Shown here: piece by piece, positions 15,806 to 23,831 of the stretch
How positions within the stretch are numbered: the stretch's first letter is position 1
How the letters are laid out: each line of letters opens with the position of its first letter
Source: an uncultured Collinsella sp.
Lineage (GTDB): Bacteria > Actinomycetota > Coriobacteriia > Coriobacteriales > Coriobacteriaceae
Assembly (NCBI GenBank): GCA_958370325.1
Contig: CATXJW010000016.1
Location: 1-39,601 of the forward strand
Direction of reading: 5' to 3'
DNA: 39,601 bases
Position numbers and translations under genes: made by a program
The notes under the pieces: generated by a model
Databases searched by the model: none
What the model saw: the letters and a program-made list of their open reading frames with translations, nothing else
Told to the model about the DNA's origin: nothing

Positions 15806-16780
15806 ATGGCAACCAAGAAGCTGATCCTTGATCTGGATATGGGTGTGGATGATGCGATGGCGCTTGCCTATGCCATCGCGAGCCCCGAGGTGGAGCTCGT
15901 CGGCATCACCACGTGCTTTGGCAACGTGCGCGTCGAGCAGTCGGCGCACAACTGCTTGGCGGTGCTCGACCTGTTGGGTCGCCCCGAGGTTCCGGTATAC
16001 CTGGGCGCCGATCGTCCCATTAAGGCGACCGAACCCTACACGCCGCCGGCGTCCACCACGCTTATCCACGGCAAGAACGGCATCGGCGGCGCAAGCGTGC
16101 CCGCCTCGCCGTACGAGCCGGTGGGCGCGACGTTGGCCGATGGCAATGCAGCGGTCGATTACCTGATTGATGCCGCGCGCACCTATGGCCCCGATCTGAT
16201 CTACGTGGCGACCGGCCCGCTCTCCAACCTGGCACTTGCCTTGGAGCGCGATGCGGCGGCGATGATGTCTATCGGTCGCGTGGTCGTGATGGGCGGTGCG
16301 CTTACTGTGCCCGGAAACGTGAGCGCGGGCGCCGAGGCCAACATGGCAAGTGATCCTGAGGCGGCCGATGCCGTGCTGCGTTCGGGCCGCAAGCTCACCA
16401 TGGTGGGCTTGGATGTGACGCACCGCGTGGTGCTCACGCGTCGCGACGTTGCCGGCTGGACGGGCTCGGGCACCATGGCCGGTTGCGCGTTTGCGAGCAT
16501 GGTAGAGCACTACATTGGCTCGTACGAGATGAACGCCCCCTACCTGGGCGGCTGCGCGCTGCACGATCCGCTGGCGGTTGCCGTGGCGATTGACCCCACG
16601 CTCGTGGGCGCGCTCGGCTGCAACTTGCGCGTCGACCTGCTGGGCGAGTATCGAGGCCGCACCATTTGCGACGAGCACCGCCTGTCCGATCCGGATAAGA
16701 GCGCGCTCGTGGCGCTCACCGTGGACGCCCCGCGTTTCCTCGCGGAGTTTAAGGCACGCATGGCCCGCATCCTTGGCTAA
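15806..16780 (+). CDS. Inosine-uridine-type nucleoside hydrolase
   Basis: 324 residues. The N-terminus carries the calcium-binding aspartate signature DLDMGVDDAMAL (Asp9, Asp11, Asp15, Asp16) of the IunH family. A second conserved block, YVATGPLSNLALAL, lies at residues ~133-146, and the C-terminal LHDPLAVAVAIDP contains the late conserved His-Asp pair. It cleaves the N-glycosidic bond of ribonucleosides to base and ribose. Base preference cannot be read from the sequence. It follows the ribokinase gene directly, so the released ribose can be phosphorylated at once. No signal peptide is present, so it acts in the cytosol. Confidence 0.92.
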   Translation: MATKKLILDLDMGVDDAMALAYAIASPEVELVGITTCFGNVRVEQSAHNCLAVLDLLGRPEVPVYLGADRPIKATEPYTPPASTTLIHGKNGIGGASVPASPYEPVGATLADGNAAVDYLIDAARTYGPDLIYVATGPLSNLALALERDAAAMMSIGRVVVMGGALTVPGNVSAGAEANMASDPEAADAVLRSGRKLTMVGLDVTHRVVLTRRDVAGWTGSGTMAGCAFASMVEHYIGSYEMNAPYLGGCALHDPLAVAVAIDPTLVGALGCNLRVDLLGEYRGRTICDEHRLSDPDKSALVALTVDAPRFLAEFKARMARILG

Positions 16781-16854
16781 ACGGTTTCTGCGCCCCGTTC
16801 CAGATTGGCTACCGAGTAAATACGCCCGTTGGGGGAATAGTCGCGTCGCTTCGC

Positions 16855-16900
16855 TTGACAACAGGCTAAACTAGCTATTAAACATTTACTATTCTGTTTA
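16855..16900 (+). promoter_or_regulatory. Promoter/operator region of the LacI-type regulator
   Basis: A perfect -35 TTGACA lies at 16855-16860 and TATTAA at 16876-16881 is a possible -10 (15-base spacing). Overlapping its downstream edge is an interrupted palindrome, TAAACA 16879-16884 and TGTTTA 16895-16900, with ten bases between. The arrangement suggests autoregulation by the following LacI-family gene. Confidence 0.5.
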
Positions 16901-16983
16901 GATTGAATTTGCGGTCGTTTAGTTGTCGAGTCACGGGGCGGTCAGGCCACGATGCTCGACCGCGACCGTTACTAGGGGGAACA

Positions 16984-17994
16984 ATGGCCAAAGCAAGTGT
17001 CCGCGAAATCAGCCGCATCACCGGTTTTTCGCCTGCGACCGTGTCCAACGCGCTCAACCGCAAGCGCAGCGTGAGCGAGGAAACCGCCAAGGTCATCCTG
17101 GAGTGCGCGCAATCGCTCGGTTATCAGCAGTCGACGCAGCTCGAGAGCATTCAGTTTGTGCTCGCGCGCAAGACAGGCGCCATCCTGGACGAGAGCACCT
17201 TTCATCCCGCAGTCATTGAGGGCGTGGAGCGCCAGGCGCGTCGCCACGGCATGAGCACGAGCTTTGTCTCGCTTGATTTTAGCGACTTGGACGCCGTGCG
17301 CCCGCAGGTCGAGGGCCTGATTGCCGATCCGTCCGCTGCTATCGTGCTGATGGGTACCGAGCTGGGTGAGGAAGACTACGCCTTGTTTGCCAATGCCGCC
17401 GCTCACCTGATCGTGCTCGACGGCTGGAGCGATCGTCAATACTTTGATGCCGTGGTCATTGCCAACACCGATTCGGTACTGCGCGCCGTGGACTACCTTA
17501 TCGAGAAAGGTCACAAGCAAATCGGCTATCTGGCGGGCGACCTTCGCATCCGCAACTTTAAGGACCGCGAGCGCGGCTATCGCCAAGCGCTTGAGGATGC
17601 GGGCCTCGAGGCCAATCCGGCATGGCGCGTCACGCTGGGCACCACGCTCGAGGGCGCTTATCGCGATATGGGCGCGTGGCTCGACAATTCCTCGCGCGAG
17701 GATCTGCCAACGGCTTTCTTTGCCGAAAACGACGTGCTCGCCGTTGGTGCCATGCGCGCGCTCAACGAGCACGGCATTCGCGTGCCCGAGGATGTTTCGA
17801 TCATCGGCTTTGACGACCTGTCGTTGGGCGCTTTCTCCAACCCGCCGCTCACCACGGTTCACGTTCCCAAGCACGAGGTGGGCGAGATCGCGGTGCGCCG
17901 CCTGGTGGGCAACATCCGCAATCCCAAGAGCTACACCTGCAAAACGGCCGTGTCGACCTATTTTGTCGAGCGCCAGAGCGTGCGCGAAATCTAG
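16984..17994 (+). CDS. LacI-family transcriptional regulator
   Basis: 336 residues. The N-terminal helix-turn-helix and hinge helix are clear (SVREISRITGFSPATVSNALN at residues 5-25), followed by a periplasmic-binding-protein-like effector domain (~60-336) ending in the usual VPKHEVGEIAVRRL block. Such proteins bind palindromic operators and release them on binding a sugar or nucleoside. ATG 16984 is preferred to an upstream in-frame ATG because TAGGGGGA precedes it and the HTH then lies at the N-terminus. It stands between the ribokinase/nucleoside hydrolase pair and the isomerase/transketolase/kinase operon. GTTTA-rich sites upstream of both itself and that operon make it the likely regulator of the latter. 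Confidence 0.92.
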   Translation: MAKASVREISRITGFSPATVSNALNRKRSVSEETAKVILECAQSLGYQQSTQLESIQFVLARKTGAILDESTFHPAVIEGVERQARRHGMSTSFVSLDFSDLDAVRPQVEGLIADPSAAIVLMGTELGEEDYALFANAAAHLIVLDGWSDRQYFDAVVIANTDSVLRAVDYLIEKGHKQIGYLAGDLRIRNFKDRERGYRQALEDAGLEANPAWRVTLGTTLEGAYRDMGAWLDNSSREDLPTAFFAENDVLAVGAMRALNEHGIRVPEDVSIIGFDDLSLGAFSNPPLTTVHVPKHEVGEIAVRRLVGNIRNPKSYTCKTAVSTYFVERQSVREI

Positions 17995-18058
17995 GCGAAG
18001 GCGGCATCGTTTGCGTCGCGTCAAAGCACGCTGGGACGGCAAATACAACGCCATTTAA

Positions 18059-18085
18059 AAGAGGGTCCTTCGGGGCCCTCTTTTT
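18059..18085 (+). terminator. Rho-independent terminator of the LacI-type gene
   Basis: GAGGG(TCC)TTCG(GGG)CCCTC followed by TTTTT at 18081-18085. A short, stable UUCG-type hairpin, 60 bases after the stop. Confidence 0.85.
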
Positions 18086-18099
18086 GTTGCCCTTGTATG

Positions 18100-18240
18100 T
18101 TCAGATTGTTTACATACCGTTTAGGCTGATTTCTCTACCGTTTACGAGACTTTCGCGCTAAACTTTTAAACAAAAGAGTAAAACATTTAGTAAACAGAAC
18201 AAAACGAAACATGCGTCTGTTTACTGAACATGTGATTAGG
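18100..18240 (+). promoter_or_regulatory. Operator cluster before the isomerase operon
   Basis: An AT-rich stretch with many GTTTA boxes (for instance near 18108, 18118, 18139) and two stronger sites. AAACATTTAGTAAACAG (18181-18197) shares AAACATTTA with the site before the LacI-type gene at 16880. TGTTTACTGAACA (18218-18230) is a near-perfect palindrome 21 bases before the start codon. Binding of the LacI-type regulator here is inferred. Confidence 0.5.
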
Positions 18241-18251
18241 GGAGGACGTAC

Positions 18252-19652
18252 ATGGATAAGATCAAGCTCGGCTTTGTACCCACGCGCCGCAGCATCTTTA
18301 GCGCGCCGGACGCGATCAAGTATCGCGGCCTGACGGCTGATCGTCTGCGCGAGATCGGCGTCGACATCGTGGATATCGACGACATCAACGACGAGGGCCT
18401 GCTGTTCGACGACAGCCATATCGCGCCTATCGTCGAGAAGTTCCGCGCCGAGGGCGTCGACGGCATCATGCTGTGCCACGCCAACTTTGGTACCGAGTAT
18501 GTCTGCGCCCGCCTTGCCCGCGAGCTCGGCTTGCCCGTGCTGCTGTGGGGCCCGCGCGACGAGCGCCCCGAGCCCGACGGCACTCGTCTGCGCGACAGCC
18601 AGTGCGGTCTGTTCGCGACCGGCAAGGTCCTGCGTCGCTTCCAGGTTCCCTTCACCTACATGACCAACTGCCGTCTGACCGATCCCGAGTTCGAGCGCGG
18701 TGTCTGGGACTTTTTGGCCGTGTGCAACGTGGTCAAGACTTTCAAGCACACCCGCATCCTGCAGATGGCCACTCGCCCGTTCGACTTCTGGTCCACCATG
18801 TGCAACGAGGGCGAGCTGCTCGAGAAGTTCAACATCCAGCTTTCGCCCATTCCCATGACTGAGCTTGTCCAGGCCGTGCGCGACGCCCAGGCCGACGAGC
18901 AGGCCATGGCCGCCATGCTCGCCCACATTAGCGACAGCTTTGAGATCTGCATCCCCGAGGATAAGGTTCCCGCGGTCGCCGGTCTCGCCATCGCCATGAA
19001 GCGCTTGGTCGAGAAGTACGGCTGCAACGCCGGCGCCATCCAGTGCTGGAACGCCCTGCAGGACGAGCTGGGCATTATGCCCTGCGCCGCCAATGCCATC
19101 CTCAACGAGATGGGTATCCCCATCGTATGCGAGACCGATATTCACGGCGCCATCACCGCGCTGATGGTCGAGGCCGCCGACCTGGGCCGTCACCGCGGCA
19201 TGTTCGCCGACTGGACCGTGCGTCATCCCGACAACGAGAACGGCGAGCTGCTGCAGCACTGCGGTCCCTGGCCCTGCAGCTGCGCGGCCGTCAAGCCCAA
19301 GCTCACCTATCCGCTGGCGTTCGATCATCCCGGCGCGCTGACGGCCGAGGCCAAGCACGGCGACCTCACCCTTGCCCGCTTTGACGGCGACAACGGCGAG
19401 TACTCGCTGCTGCTGGGCAACGCCCGCGGCATCGACGGCCCGGCCGGCATGGGCACCTACCTGTGGGTCGAGGTCGAAAACCTCAAGCGCCTCGAGGCCA
19501 AGATCGTCGAGGGTCCCTACATCCACCACTGTGTCGCCATCCACGCCAACGTGGTGCCGGTGCTCTACGAGGCGTGCAAGTACATCGGCATTGTCCCCGA
19601 CCTGTACGATCCCATCGAAGAAGACGTCAAAGCTTACCTGCGAGGAGAGTAG
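18252..19652 (+). CDS. L-fucose/L-arabinose isomerase family protein
   Basis: 466 residues. The overall pattern (KIKLGFVPTRR start, GVDGIMLCHANFGTE, LPVLLWGPRDE, and GAIQCWNALQDELGIMPCAAN) fits the FucI/AraA fold. The metal-site motif CETDIHGA at residues ~293-300 supplies the expected Glu and Asp, and the final segment ends with an aromatic/Gly-rich block. Family members interconvert aldoses and ketoses with Mn2+; this branch is not FucI or AraA proper, so the sugar is unknown. AGGGGAGGA precedes the start. It is the first gene of an operon with a split transketolase and an FGGY kinase, so the ketose product is probably phosphorylated and cleaved by them. Confidence 0.87.
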   Translation: MDKIKLGFVPTRRSIFSAPDAIKYRGLTADRLREIGVDIVDIDDINDEGLLFDDSHIAPIVEKFRAEGVDGIMLCHANFGTEYVCARLARELGLPVLLWGPRDERPEPDGTRLRDSQCGLFATGKVLRRFQVPFTYMTNCRLTDPEFERGVWDFLAVCNVVKTFKHTRILQMATRPFDFWSTMCNEGELLEKFNIQLSPIPMTELVQAVRDAQADEQAMAAMLAHISDSFEICIPEDKVPAVAGLAIAMKRLVEKYGCNAGAIQCWNALQDELGIMPCAANAILNEMGIPIVCETDIHGAITALMVEAADLGRHRGMFADWTVRHPDNENGELLQHCGPWPCSCAAVKPKLTYPLAFDHPGALTAEAKHGDLTLARFDGDNGEYSLLLGNARGIDGPAGMGTYLWVEVENLKRLEAKIVEGPYIHHCVAIHANVVPVLYEACKYIGIVPDLYDPIEEDVKAYLRGE

Positions 19653-19654
19653 AA

Positions 19655-20491
19655 ATGGCAACTATCGAAGAGCTTGAATCCCTGCGTTGGGACCTTCGCC
19701 GCGATTGCGTCGATATCATCATGGCTGGCGCCGGCGGGCACATCGGCGGCGACATGTCGGTCATCGATGCCCTCATGACCCTCTACGCCAACCACCTCAA
19801 CATTTCTCCCGAGACCGTCGACGATCCCAACCGCGATCGCTTCGTGCTCTCCAAGGGCCACGCCATGGAGGCCTACTACGCGGTGCTCTGCCACGAGGGC
19901 TATCTTGACCTCGATGACGTCAAGGCCCGCTTCTCCAAGTTCGGCAGCCCCTACATCGGCCACCCCAACAACAAGCTCAAGGGCATCGAGATGAACTCGG
20001 GCTCGCTGGGTCACGGCCTGCCCGTGGCCGTCGGGATGGCGCTTGCCGGCAAGATGGATGGCCGCGACTACCGCGTCTACACCATCATGGGCGACGGCGA
20101 GCTTGCCGAGGGCTCGGTCTGGGAGGGCGCCATGAGCGGCGGCAACTACCAGCTCGATAACCTGTGCGCGCTCGTGGACCGCAACCGCCTGCAGATCAGC
20201 GGCAGCACCGAGGACGTCATGAAGCAGGATTCGCAGGAGGAGCGCTGGGCCGCCTTCGGTTGGAACGTGCTGTCCATTCCGGGCAACGACGTCCAGGCCA
20301 TCGACGCCGCGCTGACGCTGGCCGCCGAGACCAAGGGTAAGCCCACGGTCATCATCCTCAACACGGTGAAGGGCTACGGCTCGCCGGTTATGGAGGACAA
20401 GGCCGCCTGGCATCATCACCTGCCCAACGATGAGGAATATGCCCAGATCATCGCCGATTTCGCTGCCCATAAGGAGGCCATCAATGGCTAA
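19655..20491 (+). CDS. Transketolase, N-terminal (TPP-binding) subunit
   Basis: 278 residues, the usual length for the first half of a split transketolase. Thiamine diphosphate-binding residues are clear: SKGHAMEAYYAVL (~65-77) and MGDGELAEGSVWEGAM, whose GDGE (~147-150) is followed by the conserved Asn in LVDRNRLQISG. GSLGHGLPVAVGMALA is another hallmark. Start ATG 19655, two bases after the isomerase stop, has GAGGAGAG at the right distance. Together with the next gene it forms a heteromeric transketolase that moves a two-carbon ketol unit. It is probably dedicated to this operon's sugar and not to the central pentose phosphate pathway. Confidence 0.93.
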   Translation: MATIEELESLRWDLRRDCVDIIMAGAGGHIGGDMSVIDALMTLYANHLNISPETVDDPNRDRFVLSKGHAMEAYYAVLCHEGYLDLDDVKARFSKFGSPYIGHPNNKLKGIEMNSGSLGHGLPVAVGMALAGKMDGRDYRVYTIMGDGELAEGSVWEGAMSGGNYQLDNLCALVDRNRLQISGSTEDVMKQDSQEERWAAFGWNVLSIPGNDVQAIDAALTLAAETKGKPTVIILNTVKGYGSPVMEDKAAWHHHLPNDEEYAQIIADFAAHKEAING

Positions 20492-21425
20492 CAAGATCGC
20501 CAATCGCAAGGTTATCTGCGACACGCTGCTCGAGGCCGCGAAGACCGATAAGGATATCGTCGTCCTGTGCTCCGATTCCCGCGGTTCCGCATCGCTCACG
20601 CCGTTCTTTGATCAGTATCCCCAGCAGTCCGTCGAGGTCGGCATCGCAGAGCAGGACCTGGTGAGCATCGCCGCCGGCATGGCTTCGTGCGGCAAGAAGG
20701 CCTGGGCCGCCTCGCCGGCGTCCTTTGTGACCACGCGCTCGTATGAGCAGTGCAAGGTCGACGTCTCGTACTCCAACACCAACGTCAAGCTCATCGGCAT
20801 CTCGGGCGGCGTGTCCTATGGCGCCCTGGGTATGAGCCACCACTCTGCGCAGGATATCGCCGCTATGAGCGCGATTCCCAACATGCGCGTGTATCTGCCG
20901 AGCGACCGCTTCCAGACCGCCGAGCTCGTGCGCGCCCTGGTAGCCGACAACAAGCCGGCCTACATCCGCGTGGGGCGCAACCCGGTCGAGGACGTGTACG
21001 CCGAGGGCGAGTGCCCGTTCCAGATGGATCGCGCCACCTGGGTGCGTCGCGGTACCGATGTGACGCTTGTCGCCACCGGTGAGATGGTCCGCCATGCCGT
21101 GGACGCCGCCGATTTGCTGGCCGAGCAGGGCATCTCGGCTACGGTACTCGACATGTATTGCGTCAAGCCGCTCGATGCCGAGGCCGTGATCGAGGCCGCC
21201 GGCGCCACGCGCGCCGTCGTGACCGTCGAGGAGCACAGCCCCTTCGGCGGCCTGGGTTCCATGGTCGCGCAGGTCGTGGGCGAGCATTGCCCGCGTCCGG
21301 TCAAGTGCCTCTCCCTGCCCGACGCGCCGGTCATCACCGGCACGAGCCCCGAGGTCTTTGCGCACTACGGCCTGACGGGTGCCGGAATCGCGCAGACCGT
21401 CGCCGAGTTCTTGCCCGCAGAGTAA
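20484..21425 (+). CDS. Transketolase, C-terminal (pyrimidine-binding) subunit
   Basis: 313 residues. The catalytic Glu that activates thiamine diphosphate lies in VEVGIAEQDLVSIAAGMA (~Glu57). GVSYGALGMSHHSAQDIA and the C-terminal transketolase_C fold (~190-313, VATGEMVRHAVDAADLL and VTVEEHSPFGGLGSMVA) are typical. ATG 20484 lies inside the end of the previous gene (8-base overlap) with AAGGAGG at 20471-20477, so the two subunits are translationally coupled and should form one enzyme. A perfect hairpin follows the stop. Confidence 0.93.
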   Translation: MANKIANRKVICDTLLEAAKTDKDIVVLCSDSRGSASLTPFFDQYPQQSVEVGIAEQDLVSIAAGMASCGKKAWAASPASFVTTRSYEQCKVDVSYSNTNVKLIGISGGVSYGALGMSHHSAQDIAAMSAIPNMRVYLPSDRFQTAELVRALVADNKPAYIRVGRNPVEDVYAEGECPFQMDRATWVRRGTDVTLVATGEMVRHAVDAADLLAEQGISATVLDMYCVKPLDAEAVIEAAGATRAVVTVEEHSPFGGLGSMVAQVVGEHCPRPVKCLSLPDAPVITGTSPEVFAHYGLTGAGIAQTVAEFLPAE

Positions 21426-21428
21426 CTG

Positions 21429-21463
21429 GAATGTGACAAAGGGACCGCCCCTTTGTCACATTC
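21429..21463. repeat. Perfect 15-bp-stem hairpin between transketolase and FGGY kinase
   Basis: GAATGTGACAAAGGG (21429-21443) pairs exactly with 21449-21463, loop of five bases, followed by GTTTTG. It can act as a partial terminator inside the operon, lowering kinase expression. Its GGGAC...CCC core also links it to other palindromic intergenic repeats in the window. Confidence 0.75.
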
Positions 21464-21481
21464 GTTTTGAAAGGGGTGGCC

Positions 21482-22972
21482 ATGGGCCGCTACATCATCG
21501 GAATCGATCAATCCACGCAGGGCACCAAGGCGCTGCTGGTGGACGAGGGCGGCCATTTGATTCATCGTGCCGATCGCTCGCATCGCCAGATTGTCAACGA
21601 GGCCGGCTGGGTGAGCCATGATCCGGCCGAGATTGCCGCCAATGTGTTGGCCGTGGCGCGCGCCGTGGTGGAGGAGACCGGGGTCGATCCGGCCGACGTC
21701 GCCGGCATCGGCATCTCCAACCAGCGCGAGACCACTGTTGCCTGGAGGCGCACGACGGGCGAGCCACTGTGCGACGCCGTGGTGTGGCAGTGCGCCCGCG
21801 CCCGTGAGCTGTGCGACGAGCTGGCCGCGCGCGAGGGTGTGGCCGAGCTGGTGCGCGACACGACGGGTCTGGTACTCTCGCCCTACTATCCGGCGGGCAA
21901 GATGGCTTGGATTCTCGCGAACGTTCCCACGGCTGCCGAGGCCGCGGCGGCAGGCGAGCTGTGTCTGGGCACCATCGATGCCTGGGTGGTCTGGACGCTC
22001 ACGGGCGGCGCGGAGTTTCGCTGCGACTGGTCCAATGCCAGCCGCACGCAGCTCTTCGACCTGCGCCGTGGCTGCTGGAGCGAGCCGGTGTGCGAGGCCT
22101 TTGGCGTCGATGCAGCCTGCCTGCCGCAGGTGACCGATTCCGATGGCCTGTTCGGCATGACGGACCTGGGCGGCTTTTTGCCGGCGCCCGTGCCCATTCA
22201 CGGCGTACTCGGCGACAGCCATGCCGCCTTGTTTGCCCAGGGCTGCCATAGCCGCGGCATGGCCAAGGCGACCTATGGCACCGGCAGCTCGGTCATGATG
22301 AACGTCGGCGACGAGTTCGTTGCCAGCTCGCACGGGCTTTCGAGCTCGCTTGCGTGGCGTATGGACGGTGTGACCGAGTATGTGCTCGAGGGCAACGTGA
22401 GCTACGCCGGCGCCGTCAAGACGTGGCTGCGCGACGACCTGGAGCTCATCAATAACCCCGAGGAAGTTACCGACCTGTGCTACGCCGCCAATCCGGCGAG
22501 CCGCGTCTACTTTGTGCCGGCGTTTACCGGTCTGGGCGCGCCGCACTGGGCGAGTGACGCCGAGGGCTGCGTCTTTGGCATGACGCGCACCACGGGTCGC
22601 GCGGAGTTCGTGAAGGCCGCCGACGAGTCGATCGCCTATCAGATCTTTGACGTGATCGATGCGATGGTCGAGGATTCGGGCGCGGCGCTGGCCGAACTTC
22701 GTGTTGACGGCGGTCCCACGCGCGATGCGTACCTGATGCAGTTTGAGAGCGACTTGGTTGGCTCGCCCATCCGCATCGCGAGCAACGACGAGATGAGCGG
22801 CCTGGGTGCGGCCTGGGCCTGCGGCATTGCGCTGGACATGTACACGCGCGATGTCGTCGACGTCTACGGCGCCCGCGGCATCGTGGAGCCGTCGATGCCC
22901 GCCGACGAGCGAGCCAAAAAGATCGCCGGCTGGCGCCATGCTGTCGACGCGACTATCGCCTACACTGCCTAG
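21482..22972 (+). CDS. FGGY-family carbohydrate kinase (glycerol kinase/xylulokinase-like)
   Basis: 496 residues, normal for the family. Domain FGGY_N has the phosphate motif IIGIDQSTQGTKALL with Asp9 and GIGISNQRETTVAW (~77-90). FGGY_C has KATYGTGSSVMMN and the catalytic block LRVDGGPTRDAYLMQF (~404-419) followed by SGLGAAWACG. SNQRET and the WD-type context resemble glycerol kinases, but operon context with an aldose isomerase and transketolase suggests a ketose substrate. ATG 21482 has AAGGGG (21471-21476). It is the last gene of the operon. No sugar transporter accompanies the set. Confidence 0.9.
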   Translation: MGRYIIGIDQSTQGTKALLVDEGGHLIHRADRSHRQIVNEAGWVSHDPAEIAANVLAVARAVVEETGVDPADVAGIGISNQRETTVAWRRTTGEPLCDAVVWQCARARELCDELAAREGVAELVRDTTGLVLSPYYPAGKMAWILANVPTAAEAAAAGELCLGTIDAWVVWTLTGGAEFRCDWSNASRTQLFDLRRGCWSEPVCEAFGVDAACLPQVTDSDGLFGMTDLGGFLPAPVPIHGVLGDSHAALFAQGCHSRGMAKATYGTGSSVMMNVGDEFVASSHGLSSSLAWRMDGVTEYVLEGNVSYAGAVKTWLRDDLELINNPEEVTDLCYAANPASRVYFVPAFTGLGAPHWASDAEGCVFGMTRTTGRAEFVKAADESIAYQIFDVIDAMVEDSGAALAELRVDGGPTRDAYLMQFESDLVGSPIRIASNDEMSGLGAAWACGIALDMYTRDVVDVYGARGIVEPSMPADERAKKIAGWRHAVDATIAYTA

Positions 22973-23002
22973 GCGGCTGCGCGGCGCCCAAGGATTTTTC
23001 TG

Positions 23003-23115
23003 GGACGGGGATTAAAAACTCATTGATCCCCGTCCTTGGCAGCTCATTTGGGACGGGGCTTTTTTGACTGGTATGATTGGTGCGACCATTCCAACCAGCT
23101 AAAAGAGCCCCGTCC
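23003..23115 (+). promoter_or_regulatory. Leader with four mutually complementary segments before luxS
   Basis: Four segments alternate: GGACGGGG (23003-23010), CCCCGTCC (23028-23035), GGACGGGG (23051-23058) and CCCCGTCC (23108-23115). Segments 1+2 and 3+4 can pair, or 2+3 can pair. The 2+3 hairpin is followed by CTTTTTT (23059-23065) and is a good intrinsic terminator. The 3+4 fold is a long imperfect hairpin extended by further pairing. It may simply end the kinase operon, or work as an attenuator for luxS. Confidence 0.55.
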
Positions 23116-23141
23116 TAAATTGACTATCGAGAGGATCTGCC

Positions 23142-23630
23142 ATGGAGCGTATCGCGAGTTTTTCCGTTGACCATCTGCTGCTTGAGCCCGGCGTGTACGT
23201 GAGCCGCATCGACCGCGATCCGGCGACCGGCGCCGCCGTCACCACGTTTGACCTGCGCCTGACCACGCCCAACAAGGAGCCGGTCATGAACACGGCCGAG
23301 TGCCACACCATCGAGCACCTGGGCGCGACGTTCCTTCGCAACCATGCCGAGTGGTCGAGCCGCATTGTCTACTTTGGCCCCATGGGCTGCCGCACGGGCT
23401 TTTACCTCGTCGTATTTGGCGAAGTGACGAGCAAGGAGATCCTGCCGCTCGTGCGCGAGCTGTTTGAGTTTGTCGCCGACTTTGAGGGCGATGTCCCCGG
23501 AGCCGCTCCCGAAGAGTGCGGCAATTACCTGGACCAGAACCTTCCCATGGCTAACTGGCTCGCGCGTCGCTACCTCGACCGCGACCTGGCCGATATCGAC
23601 GAGAAGCACCTGCGCTATCAGCAGGCATAG
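23142..23630 (+). CDS. luxS: S-ribosylhomocysteine lyase (autoinducer-2 synthesis)
   Basis: 162 residues, normal length. The metal site is intact: His55, Glu58, His59 in CHTIEHLGATFLRNH and Cys126 in EECGNYLDQN. The catalytic cysteine is Cys83 in FGPMGCRTGFYL. The enzyme splits S-ribosylhomocysteine into homocysteine and DPD, the precursor of autoinducer-2, as part of the activated methyl cycle. GAGAGGA precedes the start. It stands alone, without pfs or metK next to it. The leader carries alternating palindromes. Confidence 0.97.
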   Translation: MERIASFSVDHLLLEPGVYVSRIDRDPATGAAVTTFDLRLTTPNKEPVMNTAECHTIEHLGATFLRNHAEWSSRIVYFGPMGCRTGFYLVVFGEVTSKEILPLVRELFEFVADFEGDVPGAAPEECGNYLDQNLPMANWLARRYLDRDLADIDEKHLRYQQA

Positions 23631-23732
23631 GGCCGCCCTCTGCCTCCAAACCGTTCACACGGAGATATCGACCGTTTAACTGTTTAGAAGTGTTTATTCG
23701 AGGTCATTAGCACTAGCTCGCTTAAACTAGTT

Positions 23733-23818
23733 CTCAGAGTGATATTCAGGCAAGGCTCCTGAAGCAGCATCTGTTGACATTGATTGTCGGATTCTGCTTC
23801 GGGAGCCTTGTTCTGTTT
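23733..23818 (+). promoter_or_regulatory. RAT-like site and overlapping terminator in the BglG-type leader
   Basis: A strong terminator has a 17-bp stem, 23751-23767 with 23794-23810 (one G-T pair), followed by TTCTGTTT. Just before and overlapping its 5' arm is GTGATATTCAGGCAAGGCTCC. Its CAGGCAAG part matches the 3' half of the ribonucleic antiterminator (RAT) bound by LicT/BglG proteins; the 5' half is less clear. This is the classical layout: the antiterminator binds the RAT and stops the terminator from forming, so the operon is read only when the PTS substrate is present. The AT-rich region 23660-23700 holds GTTTA boxes. Confidence 0.7.
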
Positions 23819-23831
23819 AGGGGGGGGACAC

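Noticed and set aside
18135..19661. 508-codon antisense open frame over the isomerase gene
   Set aside because: The plus strand has a family-level match with the metal-site motif and a good ribosome site; the minus frame has neither.
21365..22939. 524-codon antisense open frame over the FGGY kinase gene
   Set aside because: No domain features; it is the mirror of a well-recognised kinase.
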